The notes beneath the pieces are model-generated. The model searched no databases, had not been told where the DNA came from, and saw only the letters and a program-made list of their open reading frames with translations. From NCBI GenBank assembly GCA_964017235.1, contig OZ024938.1, positions 6,439,454 to 6,503,453 of the forward strand: a DNA stretch of 64,000 nt. Direction: 5' to 3'. Position 1 is the stretch's first letter. Each line of letters starts with the position of its first letter. This document shows, one piece after another, positions 10,235 through 21,759 of the stretch. Origin of the DNA: Sabellastarte sp. h YS-2021. Lineage: Eukaryota > Annelida > Polychaeta > Sabellida > Sabellidae. Both the position numbers and the translations under genes were made by a program.

Positions 10235-10345
10235 AAACCGTGAACAATGTTCAATAGGAAGCCAATGCAATTTTTTCAAGAACTGAGGTTACAATGGTAA
10301 TTCTAACTGCACTATTTTGGACCCATTGTAATCTATGTAATTTAT
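10235..10345 (-). mobile_element. CR1-like fragment, reverse
   Basis: Read on the - strand it encodes a degraded 'LQWVQNSAVRI...LHWLP'-type stretch ('aaattgcattggcttcctatt'). It matches the CR1 C-terminal region and lies head-on to the + copy that ends at 10215. Confidence 0.55.
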
Positions 10346-10690
10346 TTTTAATTATCATTTATTATATGTTACGATTAGAGTGGAGGGTTAGAGCAGTCCA
10401 CGGATATCTATTAGACAGAAGGGTAACACATTTTTATTTGACATTTTAGCCTAATTGTATACAATGTGAACATTAGGAATAAGTAATCCTTAATAACCTC
10501 AACTATAATAATCTGACTTTCTAACTAATATTTTACACCATGGTGCAAGTCTAGAACCTAGAAATCTTCAAAATATTAATGATGCTTGCCACAGTAAGTT
10601 GCAGATCTTAAAGTTCAAGGGAAGACTTTATTTGGGGTTAGATCCATACTGCCACATTAAATCAGAAATTACTTTATCGTAAGTAGTTCA
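10346..10690. other. No recognisable gene
   Basis: AT-rich flank of the Harbinger insertion. It ends with the target-site TAA at 10691-10693. Nothing else can be supported. Confidence 0.5.
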
Positions 10691-11116
10691 TAATGGTGGT
10701 GTTCCACTGGAATCGACACAGTAACTGACTCTACTGACTCGCAAAAGTTGGAAATAGGGGATAAAAACCACAAAACATACATGCTTGTCTTGATCCTGAC
10801 TTAGGGTTGGGATCAATTTCTTCATGACAAGACTGGAAAGTGCCATGACAAGCCATAAACCCCTAACAGACAAGCCATAGCAACTCCCGACAAGCCGACA
10901 GGGGTGGAGCATTTTCTAAACTCACCCCATCTTGACTGATTAAATCCTGGAGCGAGGATTCAGAGTTGGGATCAAACCAAAACTATATACACCCCTTCTG
11001 GCTGGCAAAAAACATTATTTGTCAGATGCCTGCTACACATCACAGAGACTTCATACATCAGTTTAGGGTACTTTTGGTTTTTATAGAGTTTAATATTTTG
11101 GTTTACTTGAAAACAT

Positions 11117-11690
11117 TTGAACCCAGTGCCATCACCTGCCCTAGAGCCACCAGCACATCCTGAGCCCCAGCCAGCCCCCAGGATAAGAAGAAAGCCACCC
11201 AACCCCTGGGTCATGCCCTGGATCCTTCAAAGACAAGAAAAGGGATGCCACCACAACCTCCTGGCCGTCCTCATACACACCAACATCCCAGGGTACGGGA
11301 AGTTTGTCAGGATGCCACCTGCCTTTTTTGACCTGATCAAGGAATGCATACACCACCAAATCAAGGTGTCAGTCACCAATTTCAGGAAGACATTAGAAGT
11401 TGGACTGAAACTGGCAATTACCCTGAGACACCTGGCTACTGGACAATTAGACCTCCTTGCAGTATCATCAGTTGGTTGGCTGCACCACCATCTGCAAATT
11501 TATCTCCCGGGTCTGCCGAGCCATCCTTAAAGAATTTCAGGACATATATTTACACTGCCCTGATAGCCCTGAAGACTGGAAAAGGGTAGAGGAGAAGTTT
11601 AGAACCAGATGAAATGTCCCTTGCACTGTAGGTACCATAGATTGGAAGCATATTGCCATGAACAAGCCAAATAAATCAGGCAGTGACTAT
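11117..11690 (+). pseudogene. HARBI1-like transposase remnant
   Basis: The first open segment (11117-11530) encodes the N-terminal transposase region: RRKPPNPWVMPWILQRQ, FVRMPPAFFDLI and LEVGLKLAITLRHLATG, all characteristic of HARBI1-type proteins. After a frame change the sequence still reads TTICKFISRVCRAILKEFQ, CPDSPEDWKRVEEKFRTR and, after a stop, TVGTIDWKHIAMNKPNKSGS. That last piece matches the DDE-domain start (usually G-x-IDGKH), with Gly replaced by Trp after the catalytic Asp. The rest of the DDE domain is not found downstream. A family member would cut and paste the element in the nucleus with its MADF/Myb-like partner; this copy cannot. Confidence 0.8.
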
Positions 11691-12266
11691 AACAGCCTAC
11701 TGTTTCGTTATTTGAAGTATTTTCGTGAAAAATTATGAGATATTTTAAAGTAGAAAATGTGCCAAATCAAAGGTCACAAGGTTAAATCCAATGGTAAAAA
11801 TCATTCCCCAAAAGTTTTTTTTTCTTTTAGATCGTTTGGGCAGGCCAAAATTTCATAGCCTTTGCCAATTATTTTCCAAAGTTTTTTTAAAGTTTATTTT
11901 CATTGTTTTGATTTTTTTAAAGTTTTTAAATATATATTTTTTTAATTTAACATAATTTAATTGTTTTAATAGTTTTTATATATATAATAGTTTCATATAT
12001 TTTAAGAATATTTTTTAGAAGTTTTAAGTTTTTTTAACTTCTATCTTTTCTTTAATCACTCATTCATTCATTTGTTTAGGTTTAGTACAAAAGAGTTTTG
12101 TGTGGGGCAGTGTAAATCTTCTTGTTTGGGATTTTTTAACAGTAGCTGATGAATTATTTTTGAAAGATTTGGGTGGTCCTGAAAAGTACCTTGAAAATGT
12201 TTACAGCAGTTGTCCGCTAAAGGACCAATTAGAGTCTACTCCAGCTACTACTGGGCTGGTGGCTAC

Positions 12267-13687
12267 TTATATTCTTGCTGTGAGGTGGTAGTGATTGGAG
12301 GAGAGGTGGCTGGTGCTGTCGTGTTGGCTGGTGATAATGGCTGTGGTGTGTTGGTAGCTCACCACAGACTGAAGATTCCCAAAGAAGCTTGAAAGTCCTG
12401 ATATGTTGTGTTGGCTCTCATAGCCTCTAGCAGAGGCAACTGATAGATGCTTGAAGTGCTTCATCTGTGTCAATGTAAACCTAAGTGGTCTTGAAGGTCC
12501 AGCCTGTTGGTCTTCACAGATTAGAAAGGAAATTGGATGCCCTCTGGATTGCTGCTGCTGTCCTTAGCTTGCCACTTGGCTCTGCTGAACGGGTTGAATG
12601 ACCTGACTTGAAGGCATCTGTGTCTCTGGGATGGTTAAGATGTATTCCCTTGCAGCTGGAGCTGGCTGCTGTAGCTGTTTAAATGTCTGTGGGACTAATG
12701 TTGAAAATGAACTGGGGCTGACTACCATGTTATTCTGCCTTTCTTTCTTGCTAAGGAGCTTTACAGCCTCATTTCTAAATATCTGAAAGTCATTTTTCCT
12801 CTAATCCCTCCACCTGCGACGCCAGGTAGTTGCAGAGGTCTGTGCATGTTGTTGTCTCCTGCTTTTGCATGAGGAACGATGACCACATGGTTCTCATCTG
12901 TCTGAACTGGTCCATGACTTACATATTGACCGAGGAGTGCCCTGAAGCTGCAGTGGGGCTTGTGGTGTGTTGAGGCTGTAACATGGTGTCTGTAGACCAC
13001 ACATGCTGATCTCCATGCTGTCTGTGTCAGTCAAGACTCTGGAGATGTTGTGTGCTCTAGTAGCTGAAGCACTGGCTCCTAGAGCCTGGGACTTAAGGTC
13101 TAATGATTTGAGTCCCTTGCGTCTGATGTGCGACCTCAGGATTCCAAAGTTGTCCTGTATCCAATTCTGATGTTCTGTCATCTCCTTTGGAGCCTGTCCA
13201 GACTTTGATTGTGTAACATATCCTTTGTGACTCAAACCAGGTCTTGCTCACCTTAACAGACAGCTTGCAATTGTTGGTGAACTGCTGTGAGACACTCCTT
13301 TCTTGCTTTGTCCTTGAAAGGTCTATTAGTCTTGTTGTCTCCTTGTGATCTGAGTTAGTGAGATAGATGTTGGTCATGTACCCTTTCTTGTATTGTGACT
13401 GTGTTGGTCCCACCTCTTCTCTTACAGCCTCTGTTTCTGTGTCACTTTTCTTGATTCTGGGCCTTTTTTCTGCTACTCCTCCTCTTGTGAGTGTGTTTCC
13501 TCTGTTCTTGCCTCCTTCCTCCTTGTCTCCTTCCTCTGTTGCTGTGTCTCCACGCTCTCCCTGGCCTCACTCTCCTCCTTCTTCCATTGGATATCTGCTG
13601 CTGTGTCCCCCAGCTTGAATTCAGGAATACTGTCAGTGGGAACTTGTATTTTCTTACTCTTCTGCCTGTCTTACTACCCATTGTCAA
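12267..13687 (-). pseudogene. Harbinger partner protein (MADF/Myb-like) remnant
   Basis: Several - strand frames give pieces of one protein in order: a basic N-terminal region (13687-13442), then SVKVSKTWFESQRICY (within 13413-13093), KSGQAPKEMTEHQNWIQDNF with ILRSHIRRKG (13235-12894), and a His/Gln/Pro-rich tail (to about 12267). The 'K.WFESQR..YGKL' pattern closes a MADF/Myb-like DNA-binding domain, and a better-preserved equivalent is at 32960-32760. In PIF/Harbinger elements such a protein helps bring the transposase to the ends. The frame changes show it is dead. Confidence 0.65.
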
Positions 13688-14442
13688 ATAATAAGCAGCA
13701 GCGTTTTTCTAAAAAGCAAAATCCTAAAATGTAAAGTCAGCCAACTATAACTCAAAACTGCTATAGATGATTGTAAAAATAACTTCTATTCTTCAAACAC
13801 TGCCAGATATATTCCGTTAACTGCACGATTCCAAATGATGCATTGCGAAAGCTTACTTGCCTTATATATACAGAGTATGCATCAGCAGACAAGCTGTGTG
13901 TCATACAAATGAAGCCAGCTCCTCCTACAAAGTTCCCGGCTTGTCTGTTGTGTAACCAGCTTGACGGTTTTGTGTTCCCGGCTTGTCCTGCTGATAAGTT
14001 GCCGACTCTATGGTTGAAGGCTAGGAGACTTCCTGTTTTGAAGGGAAGTGTCCAGGTCAGGTCAGTTATGTTTACGAAAGGTTAGTTTGCTTTCAAGTAT
14101 GGTTGGTTAGTGTTCACAGACTGTCTGGAGGTGGAGTCCTGCAACTGAACCAGGACAGCAAGTTTTCCAAGACAAGATGGTAAGAGTATGGGACAAGATG
14201 GGAAGTGTAACCGTTAAGCCGTAAAGATCCACGGCAGGATGGTTTCCAAGTGGGTGGAGCCATAGTCTGGATACAAAGTCATGAAGGGTTGGTGAAATGT
14301 CAAATATGTTTGATATTTTGCCAATCCACTGCTACAACCCGAGAAACCTCATTGGACCCTAACCAACTCTGTAAACATTGCTCCTGACCCTCAAAAAATA
14401 CCTAGCTACCAACAAGTCGGCTCCAGTGGAACATCCCCCTAA

Positions 14443-14667
14443 AGTTTCCAAACTTGCCCAGATTATTGCCAGGACTTGTTAATATATCTAAGTAATATAT
14501 TAGGGAGATTTTCTCTAGTGTGCATAATATAAAATTTCCCAGGTTTTTAGCAATTTACTCAGTTGTTTTAAATGTATGGTCAAAATATGAGTAATTGGAA
14601 AATGAAAAAAATCATCATGTAGTCTCCTTAAAAGTTATGAATTTTGGACAGTTTGGGACAAAATGTG
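14443..14667. other. No recognisable gene
   Basis: Short AT-rich spacer between the Harbinger right flank and the 3' end of a reverse CR1 copy. Confidence 0.5.
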
Positions 14668-15900
14668 TAATTCTAATTCTATGACTTTTATAGTGCTTAA
14701 GTGGACTCTAAGGTGCAACAAGACAATAGCAATATGCAAATTCAAAGTCCAGGGGCAGAAATAGGTCAGCACCACGGAGAAGCCATAAGAGAAAATAATC
14801 TAAGGAGGATATGCCTTTGTGTAGAGATAGGTTTTGAGCTTCTTTCTAAAAGAGGCAATAGTGGGTGATGCACGTATGTCTTCAGGAAGCAAATTCCAAA
14901 CAGTGGGAGCATCAAAAGCAAAACTGAAGCCAAACTGCTTAGTGGACTTGTGAATTGTAGGTTGAAATTTTTGAACATTGAGGAAGTTGGCAACACTATA
15001 TCTAGTATTGTAAGTAGTGCGATATGAGGATAGATATGGAGCAAAATATTTAGGGAAACCAGTATGAATAAACTTGTACACCAGGGTAGCCCATTTGAAC
15101 TCTGAGCGAAACTGAATAGGGAGCCAATGGAGTTTCCTGAGTACTGGAGTTATCCGAGCGAATTTACTCAAGTTCGTAACAATTCTAGCTGCACTATTTT
15201 GGATAGACTGTGATCTATGAAAATGGAATTTGGAGAGACTCCTAAAAAGTCAGTTACAGTAGTCCAACCGACTACTAACCAAAGCATTGGCAACCGACAC
15301 AGCTGCATCCTGAGTCAAGAACTGCCTAATATTTCTAAAATCCCTCAGTTGAATAAAGCAGCCTTTACAAACATTCTGCACGTGTTTACAGAAGGAAAAA
15401 TCAGAGTCAAACACAGGTTCCTGACTGACTCGGTGAGGTGAAGGGGGTTGCCGAAGATGTCGATTGGGGAACATGCTTTTAACCTCTCTCTCTGTTTCTT
15501 GGAGCCAAAAAGTATGAACTCAGTTTTACAAGGATTTAGTTTAAGTTTGCCAGCCGACATCTACTCTTTGACATCTTGAAGGTATCTGTTCAACCTATCA
15601 AAAGCAGCTGAGGCATACATGTGTGACAGATGGACATAAAGTTGTGTGTCATCAGCATAGAAATGGAAGTTTATGCCTTTGTGTTTATCATTCAATGTAC
15701 TAAGGGGAAATGTGTACCGAGAGAACAGCAGAGGACCCAAAACAGAACCATGAGGCACGCCAAACAGCAGTTTTTGTAAATGAGACAAAGTAGAACCAAT
15801 CTTAACAGACTGAAAACATTCTGTCACATAAGAAGAGAACCATTTGAGAACGGAACCACCAATACTGACAGGATATAAGAATAATTTCAAACATTTAAAA
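14668..15900 (-). mobile_element. CR1-like LINE, 5'-truncated, reverse
   Basis: The - strand 3' tail 'actttatagtgcttaagtgg' (reverse of the usual gctataaaagt end) lies at about 14690. The copy runs upstream through the C-terminal domain into the RT palm. A SINE of opposite orientation abuts its truncated 5' end at about 15900. Confidence 0.85.
14800..15900 (-). pseudogene. CR1-like RT and C-terminal remnant
   Basis: From the 5' side: [36 protein letters not shown] (usual PQG changed to PHG) and [14 protein letters not shown] (15890-15561). Then KLKLNPCKTEFILFGSKKQR (to about 15470), FDSDFSFCKHVQNVCK, VSSRLDYCN, ITPVLRKLHWLPIQFRSEFK and the terminal KTYLYTKAYPP at 14800. At least two frame changes separate the pieces. 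Open stretches reading into the neighbouring SINE (residues before KCLKLFLY) are not part of this protein. Confidence 0.85.
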
Positions 15901-15901
15901 A

Positions 15902-16140
15902 AGGGCACATGGTGGCAGAATTGTAACACTCTCGCCTTCCAGCTGTTGAGATCAGAGTTCGAATCCCGGCCCAACCTCAAGTGTGAAAGCTGGTAGTTGC
16001 TTGCTGTTGGTTGGCAGTTTACAGTACAGAACCTTGACCAATTGTATGTTCTGGTTACCTCTGCCCATAAAACTACCTCCCATCATATGACTTATACAAT
16101 GTGCTGAAAGCGTCATTAAAACACAAATAAATAAATAAAC
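15902..16140 (+). mobile_element. tRNA-derived SINE (family 1)
   Basis: Head with 'tggcagaattgtaacactc' and a perfect B box 'agttcgaatcccgg', followed by the family body 'acagtacagaaccttgacc' and 'ctctgcccataaaactacc', ending in (aaat)n. It may have inserted at or marks the truncated end of the reverse CR1 copy. Confidence 0.85.
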
Positions 16141-16384
16141 AAAAACTTAAGTAGGCATCCAGTCCCCAAATATCTTATCCATGCTATGTCATATATGTTC
16201 CACATAAATACAAAACCCAACTAATGCAACCTAATCTACACTTGTAAAATATGAAATGCTCTGAGCCCAACTTCAGCCAATAGAGTTAAATATTTTGCCC
16301 TTGGCACATTGTTGATTAGGCCCACACAGTATGATTTCGAAGTACCAAAATCTCCTTTGATAAAATGGTCTGTCGTTCTCTAGT

Positions 16385-17031
16385 CATTAGAGAGGTTGCG
16401 CACTACGTTTCATAAATGCCCCTTGCAAAAATACGCAATATAATTGATCAATACATGAGAAAGCCATTGAGGGGGACAGTTTTGTTTGCGAACAGCGTTT
16501 GAACTAGGATTTTTACATGCATTTTATTTAAATTAATTGGGAATTATACAACTCAATAAAGATAAATCCACTGGTTTTATTCATCTAATGACTGATTGAA
16601 CTGGGTACTGATAAAAAATACAAACTTTATTGGCTAAACAACCAGTAAACCCACAAGTTAAATAGCTTATAAAACACACGTACATAAAATTTTGGAAGAT
16701 TGTGTTCATTACCTCAAAAAAGTTTATGACAGGGGATGAAAAAGGCTGGTCGTTGTATACTTGGGTTTTTCAAAAATTGACAAAGTTGCTAAAAATCATC
16801 TACAGTCTCTCAAGAACTCTGTACTGACATGAAAAACACAATTTATTGCTCCAATAATTAATAAATCCACAAGGGAAACAGATTACGTGGCAAAGCCATT
16901 TGCCACGTAAAAAACGTAACCTTGTGCAGTTAAAACCTTATGAAATGACATCACACACAGAAATCAATGACGTGTAACGTAGCGGAAAGTATATACGGGC
17001 ATCAAAGACGTTGTTCGCAAACTCTCTATTG
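16385..17031. mobile_element. MITE with TIRs of about 35 bp
   Basis: Left 'cattagagaggttgcgcact' then 'acgtttcataaatgccc' matches the reverse complement of the right end, 'caatagagagtttgcgaaca' then 'acgtctttgatgccc'. The 647-bp unit lacks an ORF and contains a perfect 12-bp-arm hairpin at 16883-16910. The superfamily is not identified. Confidence 0.6.
16883..16910. repeat. Perfect inverted repeat (hairpin)
   Basis: Arms TTACGTGGCAAA and TTTGCCACGTAA with the four-base loop GCCA, inside the MITE at 16385-17031. It contains CACGTG-like half sites (ACGTGG/CCACGT). No function is known. Confidence 0.8.
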
Positions 17032-17163
17032 AACCTTCTTTCCCTCCCTTAAGGAAACTCAAAATATAGGATGCTTACAGGATTTTAATCAAAATCATTA
17101 TCTCCATGGTAAAGTGACCTTAAAAATTCTAAATTTGAAACTAGACTTTTGCATCCTGATCAA

Positions 17164-17287
17164 CAGTCGGGCCATAGCCAGACAGGTCCTCAGCATTGCC
17201 ACTAGTGGGAGTCTAACCCACACACAGATATGACAGGCTATGATTAGATGTCAGCCCTGCTAACCCGCTAGGCTACTGAGGACCTCT
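17164..17287 (-). mobile_element. tRNA-derived SINE (family 2), reverse fragment
   Basis: On the - strand it reads 'aggtcctcagtagcctagcg', 'atctaatcatagcctgtcat', then a B box-like 'gggttagactccc' and 'ggcaatgctgaggacctgtc'. The same family lies at 24318, 39102 and 61634. Confidence 0.7.
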
Positions 17288-17289
17288 TA

Positions 17290-18689
17290 AAAACTCCATT
17301 CACAAAGCTTCTTTATGTTTAAATTGGTAAAGGAACATCATGTTTTACATAATATAAGTGTTATGATATATTTCCCATTGTCAAAAAATGTGGTATTTTC
17401 TTTTTCTAAGGAAATAATAGTTAACTTTTAAAGAAAGTCACCATAACATGCAATATTATTGTGACAGCCTCTTTTCATTGACAAGCAGATCAGATATATT
17501 TCCAATGGATTTGACAGCTCCAGTTCATTGTGATATAATAATTGCATATTGCATGAATTTTTCTCAAATATATTAAGATATGATAAAGTGATCCAAAGAA
17601 AGTTGAAGTAATGTTTTTTTTTTTTGCTCTTTCGCAGAAAAAAATAAAATAAATAAATAAATATAATATATTTCCATAGTTATCTCAATTTTATTTTTAA
17701 AAACACACTCAGCTAAAAGCTCTGATTTATAAAGACAAGGGTAAACAGAAGGATTTTTGATTAAAGGCAGGTTAGTGAATTTTTAAAACTGTAGAATTTT
17801 CTTTAAACATTAAAGGTTATCTTATTTGTTAAAGTTTCTTTTATATTTAGGGAAAAAGGTTACGGTTTACAAGTAGAATTGGTCATTTTCTTAGAATTTT
17901 CTCAGGCAAGAACTATTTCCCAAGAAACATTCCAAGCAGCTGGAAAATTTCTGAGAATACAATTTGTCAAAACTCTTGTAAAGTTTCTAGACTTCTGAAA
18001 GAAACAATTAAAACAATTGGTTGCAATTATCCAACAGATAATACTAATATATAGTTAGTCAATATGGAAACACAATATATTTTATAATTTATTCTTTATA
18101 AAATTTGCTTTTCTTTGTTTTGCTCAGTGCATTAGATTTTTGATCAACAAGTATTTTTGTAGGAGAAAATACAATTTTTATGAAAATTTTGAAAAAAAGT
18201 TTATTTTTGCAAATTTTTATTATCATAGGAATTCTTTTCTAAGAAAATGATTGTATTCTAAATTAACACTTATTTTACGTGACTAAGGATGTAATGGTAA
18301 TTATAACAATGACAGTAAGGAAAATAAATTACTTACAGATAGTAGATCATCTATCCAACTATTCCTGTAGCTTTATATTTGGCCTTGAGCAGTTGCTCCT
18401 ACAGTGTAGAAATAAAGTCCAAGTGTGAGTACTTTATGACCTCTACAAAAAGACAGTACTTCTGACGGATAATGGACGACCGCGTTTTCTTTTATTAATC
18501 CATAAATATTTTTGTAAATATGTTGTTATACACACCTATTTGTCGCACTATATTTTGTGTGTATCGTTTGGTTCTCCATTATCGGCGGTTGTCCATATAT
18601 TGCCTCAGATAAATGTACGCAAAATTATGCGCACTGCATTGTTTTGTGTGGTCTGCGCACTTCCAGTCTTTATAATACCAGTTGAAGTC
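17290..18689. other. AT-rich stretch without recognisable gene
   Basis: No coding sequence supported. A weak inverted pair, 'aatggacgaccgc' at about 18470 and 'gcggttgtccat' at about 18585, may mark a small decayed MITE. Everything else is non-descript AT-rich DNA. Confidence 0.4.
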
Positions 18690-19030
18690 ACCCTGATCGT
18701 CAATACCTGACAGTTCCTCCTTTCCACTCCTCAGTCTACAAATTGGTCAAACATTTTGGCCATAGTTTTGCCTTTGATGCTCCTAAGATTTGGAATGATG
18801 TACACAGTACAACATGTATTGCCTCCTTCAGGAAAAAGCTCAAAACTTAACTGTTCGCAAAAGCCTATCCACCGTGACCTTCCCGTCACCCTTAGGTTTT
18901 CTCTGGTGTGACCTGTCTATGTTACTGGATTTATTATTATTTAGCTTACTTATGTTTAGTTAGGCCTTAGTGTCTGTCTGTTTGTTGATGGGGAGTAAGC
19001 ACTGTATAAAGACCACATTAGATTAGATTA
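18690..19030 (+). mobile_element. CR1-like LINE 3' end
   Basis: Encodes VYKLVKHFGHSFAFDAPKIW and SFRKKLKT followed by a stop and FAKAYPP, then the 3' UTR ending 'gtataaagaccacattagat'. 5'-truncated and dead. Confidence 0.75.
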
Positions 19031-19346
19031 CTTAGAGTTGGAATTCAACACAAACACCAGTATTAAGACTGGTCCCTACCATAATTTGGTACAATTTGCA
19101 CACAAAGTTCTTGCTGATGCTTGTTTTTCAGACAGAAATCAGATTACTTCTTCTTATTAATCTGATCCTCTCCTCCCCTGGAAGGATTTTCTAATCAGGT
19201 ATGTTTGTATTTTTATACAATGCGGAGTGTAATTGTAAACCTTTTTTAGCTCTACCAGTAGGTGAGAGCTCTCGAACACAGAAGCTATAACGATACCCTA
19301 CCGTCGTGAAAAAATAATGAACCATTTAGAGTGCTTTTTTATCGTA

Positions 19347-19545
19347 ATAAGGGGTCCATGGTGGTACAGTGGTAACACACTCACCTCCCACCTCTGATGT
19401 CGGCGGTTCAAACCCAGTACCTAAGGTGGCAAAGTTGGTAGTTGCTTACCGATGGTCAACAGTTTACCGTACAGAACCCTGACCAATTCTATGTACTGTT
19501 TTTTCTGCCCACCAAACTATCCGTCGTAAAATGACCCCCAAATAA
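19347..19545 (+). mobile_element. tRNA-derived SINE (family 1)
   Basis: A box-like 'tggtacagtggtaacacac', B box 'ggttcaaaccc' and the family body. Flanks 'atcgtaataa' (about 19341) and 'atcgcaataa' (about 19551) look like a diverged target duplication. Confidence 0.8.
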
Positions 19546-19864
19546 TCTTCATCGCAATAACATTAGCATAATTTCCAATTCAAATCAGTTAAGGAATAAG
19601 CATAGACAAATTCTCTAAATCAGTTTATTTGTGTCCATCGGCACTTTAATTGTCATTGTTTTCACCTCATTTGGTATTAGCGCATGTAAAAAGTGACTTT
19701 AACCTTTGACCTTAGTATGTTGATGACACCTTCCTATCAGATGAAAGTTGAAGAATTTCTCAAAATAACAATCTTTTCATATAGAAGTATATTGCAAATA
19801 GCTGAGACATATCAAGCAACTTCCTACTGCATTACTGGACTGTATCATGTCATCAGTCAAGTGG
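19546..19864. other. No recognisable gene
   Basis: An open stretch at 19693-19905 has no recognisable domain and overlaps the repeat block that follows. Considered random. Confidence 0.4.
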
Positions 19865-20880
19865 CCCTGCAGTTTCTTATTATCCATAAGATAGGACCAC
19901 CCTAGAGCTCACCATCCGTACAAGGCTTGAGTCAATATTTTAGATTGAGGCCGACAGCCTACGGACACCGCTGAAAAGCATAAACCAATATATCCATATC
20001 AGTTAAAACAGAGAAAACACTAGTTTTGGACATTTTACTTATATGTTGGTAAAATATGTAAGAGGAAGTTGAAATATGTTCTGGTAAAATATTTTAAAAG
20101 TCCACCAGCCACTTCATCCAAGTGACCTAAATACATAACACACAACATCAAAATAATTTACAAAAAGCATCACAACAATTAATAGTCATGTCATGTCCCT
20201 GATAAAATGAGGGGGATCGAGGGTCAGCCTAGCCCTACCATTCCCAAGTAGCCATATAGACCCATATAAATCCCAATGGACCACTCCCTTCAGGTGGAAC
20301 TAACCAGAAGGGGTCAAGGTTAAAGGGAGGTAACAGTGGATTATGCTCAACAGCGACCTAGTGAATACCACACACCAGGGCATCAGCTGTTAAAGCAAGC
20401 ATACCTAAAGTTTTAAGGGGTGAAGAAACTGCCATAGCAGGGCCCTCAATAGACAGTGCTCCTTGTAGTTTCTTACTATCCATGATATTGGGCCACCGCA
20501 AAGCCTAGAGAGCTGACCATGGTTACAAGCCTTGAGTCAGTATTTAGGATTGAGGCAGAGAGCCTACAGACGTTGTTGCAAACCATAAATCAGCTGAGTG
20601 TGTCCCGTGGTTACCCCATAACCTTAAGGCTACCACTATGTTCATCATCTCCCAATTGAAGTTTTGGATTGGTATACACTCTTTTTTCCAGATACCTCCT
20701 ATGCCAGTTAAACAGGCATCCAAATGGGGCGTGTTAGAATCTAAGTATTGCATTTTGTCATTTTAATTCCATTAGGCAATACTTAGTAAACACCAATATG
20801 AGAATAAACAAGCATACATAAAGTCTTGAAGGGTGAAGAAACTGCCATAGCAGGCCCCTCAATACGCCGTGCCTCTCATA
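19865..20880. repeat. Interleaved direct repeats, unknown family
   Basis: Segment X ('cagtttcttattatccata' ... 'cttgagtcaatatttt' ... 'gacagcctacggac') at 19868-19985 recurs at 20468-20590. Segment Y ('caagcatacctaaagtttta' ... 'gaagaaactgccatagcagg') at 20396-20462 recurs at 20811-20878. Y directly precedes X in the middle copy. The order X...YX...Y suggests a partial tandem array with a unit of roughly 0.4-0.6 kb. No coding capacity recognised. Confidence 0.6.
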
Positions 20881-21590
20881 CTCAACCTGCCAAAAGAAGG
20901 GATAGAATTTACTTTGCAATAATTGTCTGATCATGCCCTACCAAAATTCTCTGAATGGTTGATTATTTTGTTGTTTGTCTTTTCATTTAGATTGGCAACT
21001 GTTAAATGACAATTTTATATTCAAGTTGTGTCAAACTATGGCTGGAACTAATATTTTTTTAAATATTTTTTTCAACTTTTCCCAGCAAAATGGTAATCTT
21101 AAACGTGTTTAGCTTACCCTCAGTTGAATGATTGTGTTTGTTATATTCTTATTATATGCAACTCAAAGTAAGATATTTATTTATGATTCATTGCACAAAA
21201 ACATAAAAGGTATTCACTGTACCTGGCCCTGGGGGACATGAAAAAATATTTGCCCTGTATGTAGATCGAATATGGTGTGTTTTGGATAAAAAATATGTTT
21301 ATACAGTGTTTATATAGTTCTCACGCTGGTGTTTTCAATGAATATGATTTTTCCCCGAACTTAAAGAAGGTATTACTTATTTTCTATGCCAAGTATACAT
21401 AAACTGATTAAACTTGTCAGATAAATCTGCAAAATAAGTGTGCAAGAGATAATTTTTGTCAACCATTAATATATACCTAATTTTTAAATTTTCCTTTGAA
21501 TTCATTGTCTCCCTCATATTGATGCCAATTAGGGAGTGTGGTAATTTATGGGGTTGGGAACAATATGCCCTACTTCAACAAAAATATCTA
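20881..21590. other. No recognisable gene
   Basis: AT-rich, without supportable features. Confidence 0.45.
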
Positions 21591-21591
21591 A

Positions 21592-21722
21592 TTCCGAACT
21601 AGACTGCACTCGTAGAGGAGGGTCCTCCATGACATGGTTTAAAGTTATCTGTATTGAGAATATGGTCCGGATCTCTCCCAAAATGTAATCACTTTGTCCC
21701 TTGGCCAGGCCCTTCTCACCCC
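21592..21722 (-). repeat. Dispersed repeat R1, reverse copy
   Basis: The reverse complement reads 'gcctggccaagggacaaagt', 'gattacattttgggagag', 'atccgg' and, at the end, 'ctctacgagtgcagtctag'. The same order is seen at 61270-61492 (+), with related 5' parts at 26373 and 63778. I recall similar sequence as common dispersed repeats in many invertebrate genomes; the class is uncertain. Confidence 0.6.
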
Positions 21723-21759
21723 AAAATGATGAAAATCTGTTCATTACTTTAACCCTCCT

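Larger units (their letters stand above)
10694..14439 (+). mobile_element. PIF/Harbinger transposon, near full-length, degraded
   Basis: Terminal inverted repeats TGGTGGTGTTCCACTGGAAT... (left) and, reverse-complemented, GGGGGATGTTCCACTGGAGC... (right) bound a 3746-bp element flanked by TAA at 10691-10693 and 14440-14442, the three-base duplication typical of PIF/Harbinger. Inside is a HARBI1-like transposase remnant on + and a MADF/Myb-like protein remnant on -, the two-gene layout of this superfamily. The right-end 550 bp are shared with the derivative at 6664-7529. Both genes carry frameshifts and stops. An AT-rich block at about 11700-12090 has no counterpart in the coding plan and may be a later insertion. 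Confidence 0.85.

Noticed and set aside
13367-13687. Open + strand frames rich in Ser/Pro/Leu at 13367-13691.
   Set aside because: They are the antisense of the Arg/Glu-rich N-terminal part of the Harbinger partner protein.
15905-15980. Apparent N-terminal extension of the reverse CR1 frame (residues before KCLKLFLY).
   Set aside because: It is the complement of the tRNA-like head of the SINE at 15902-16140.
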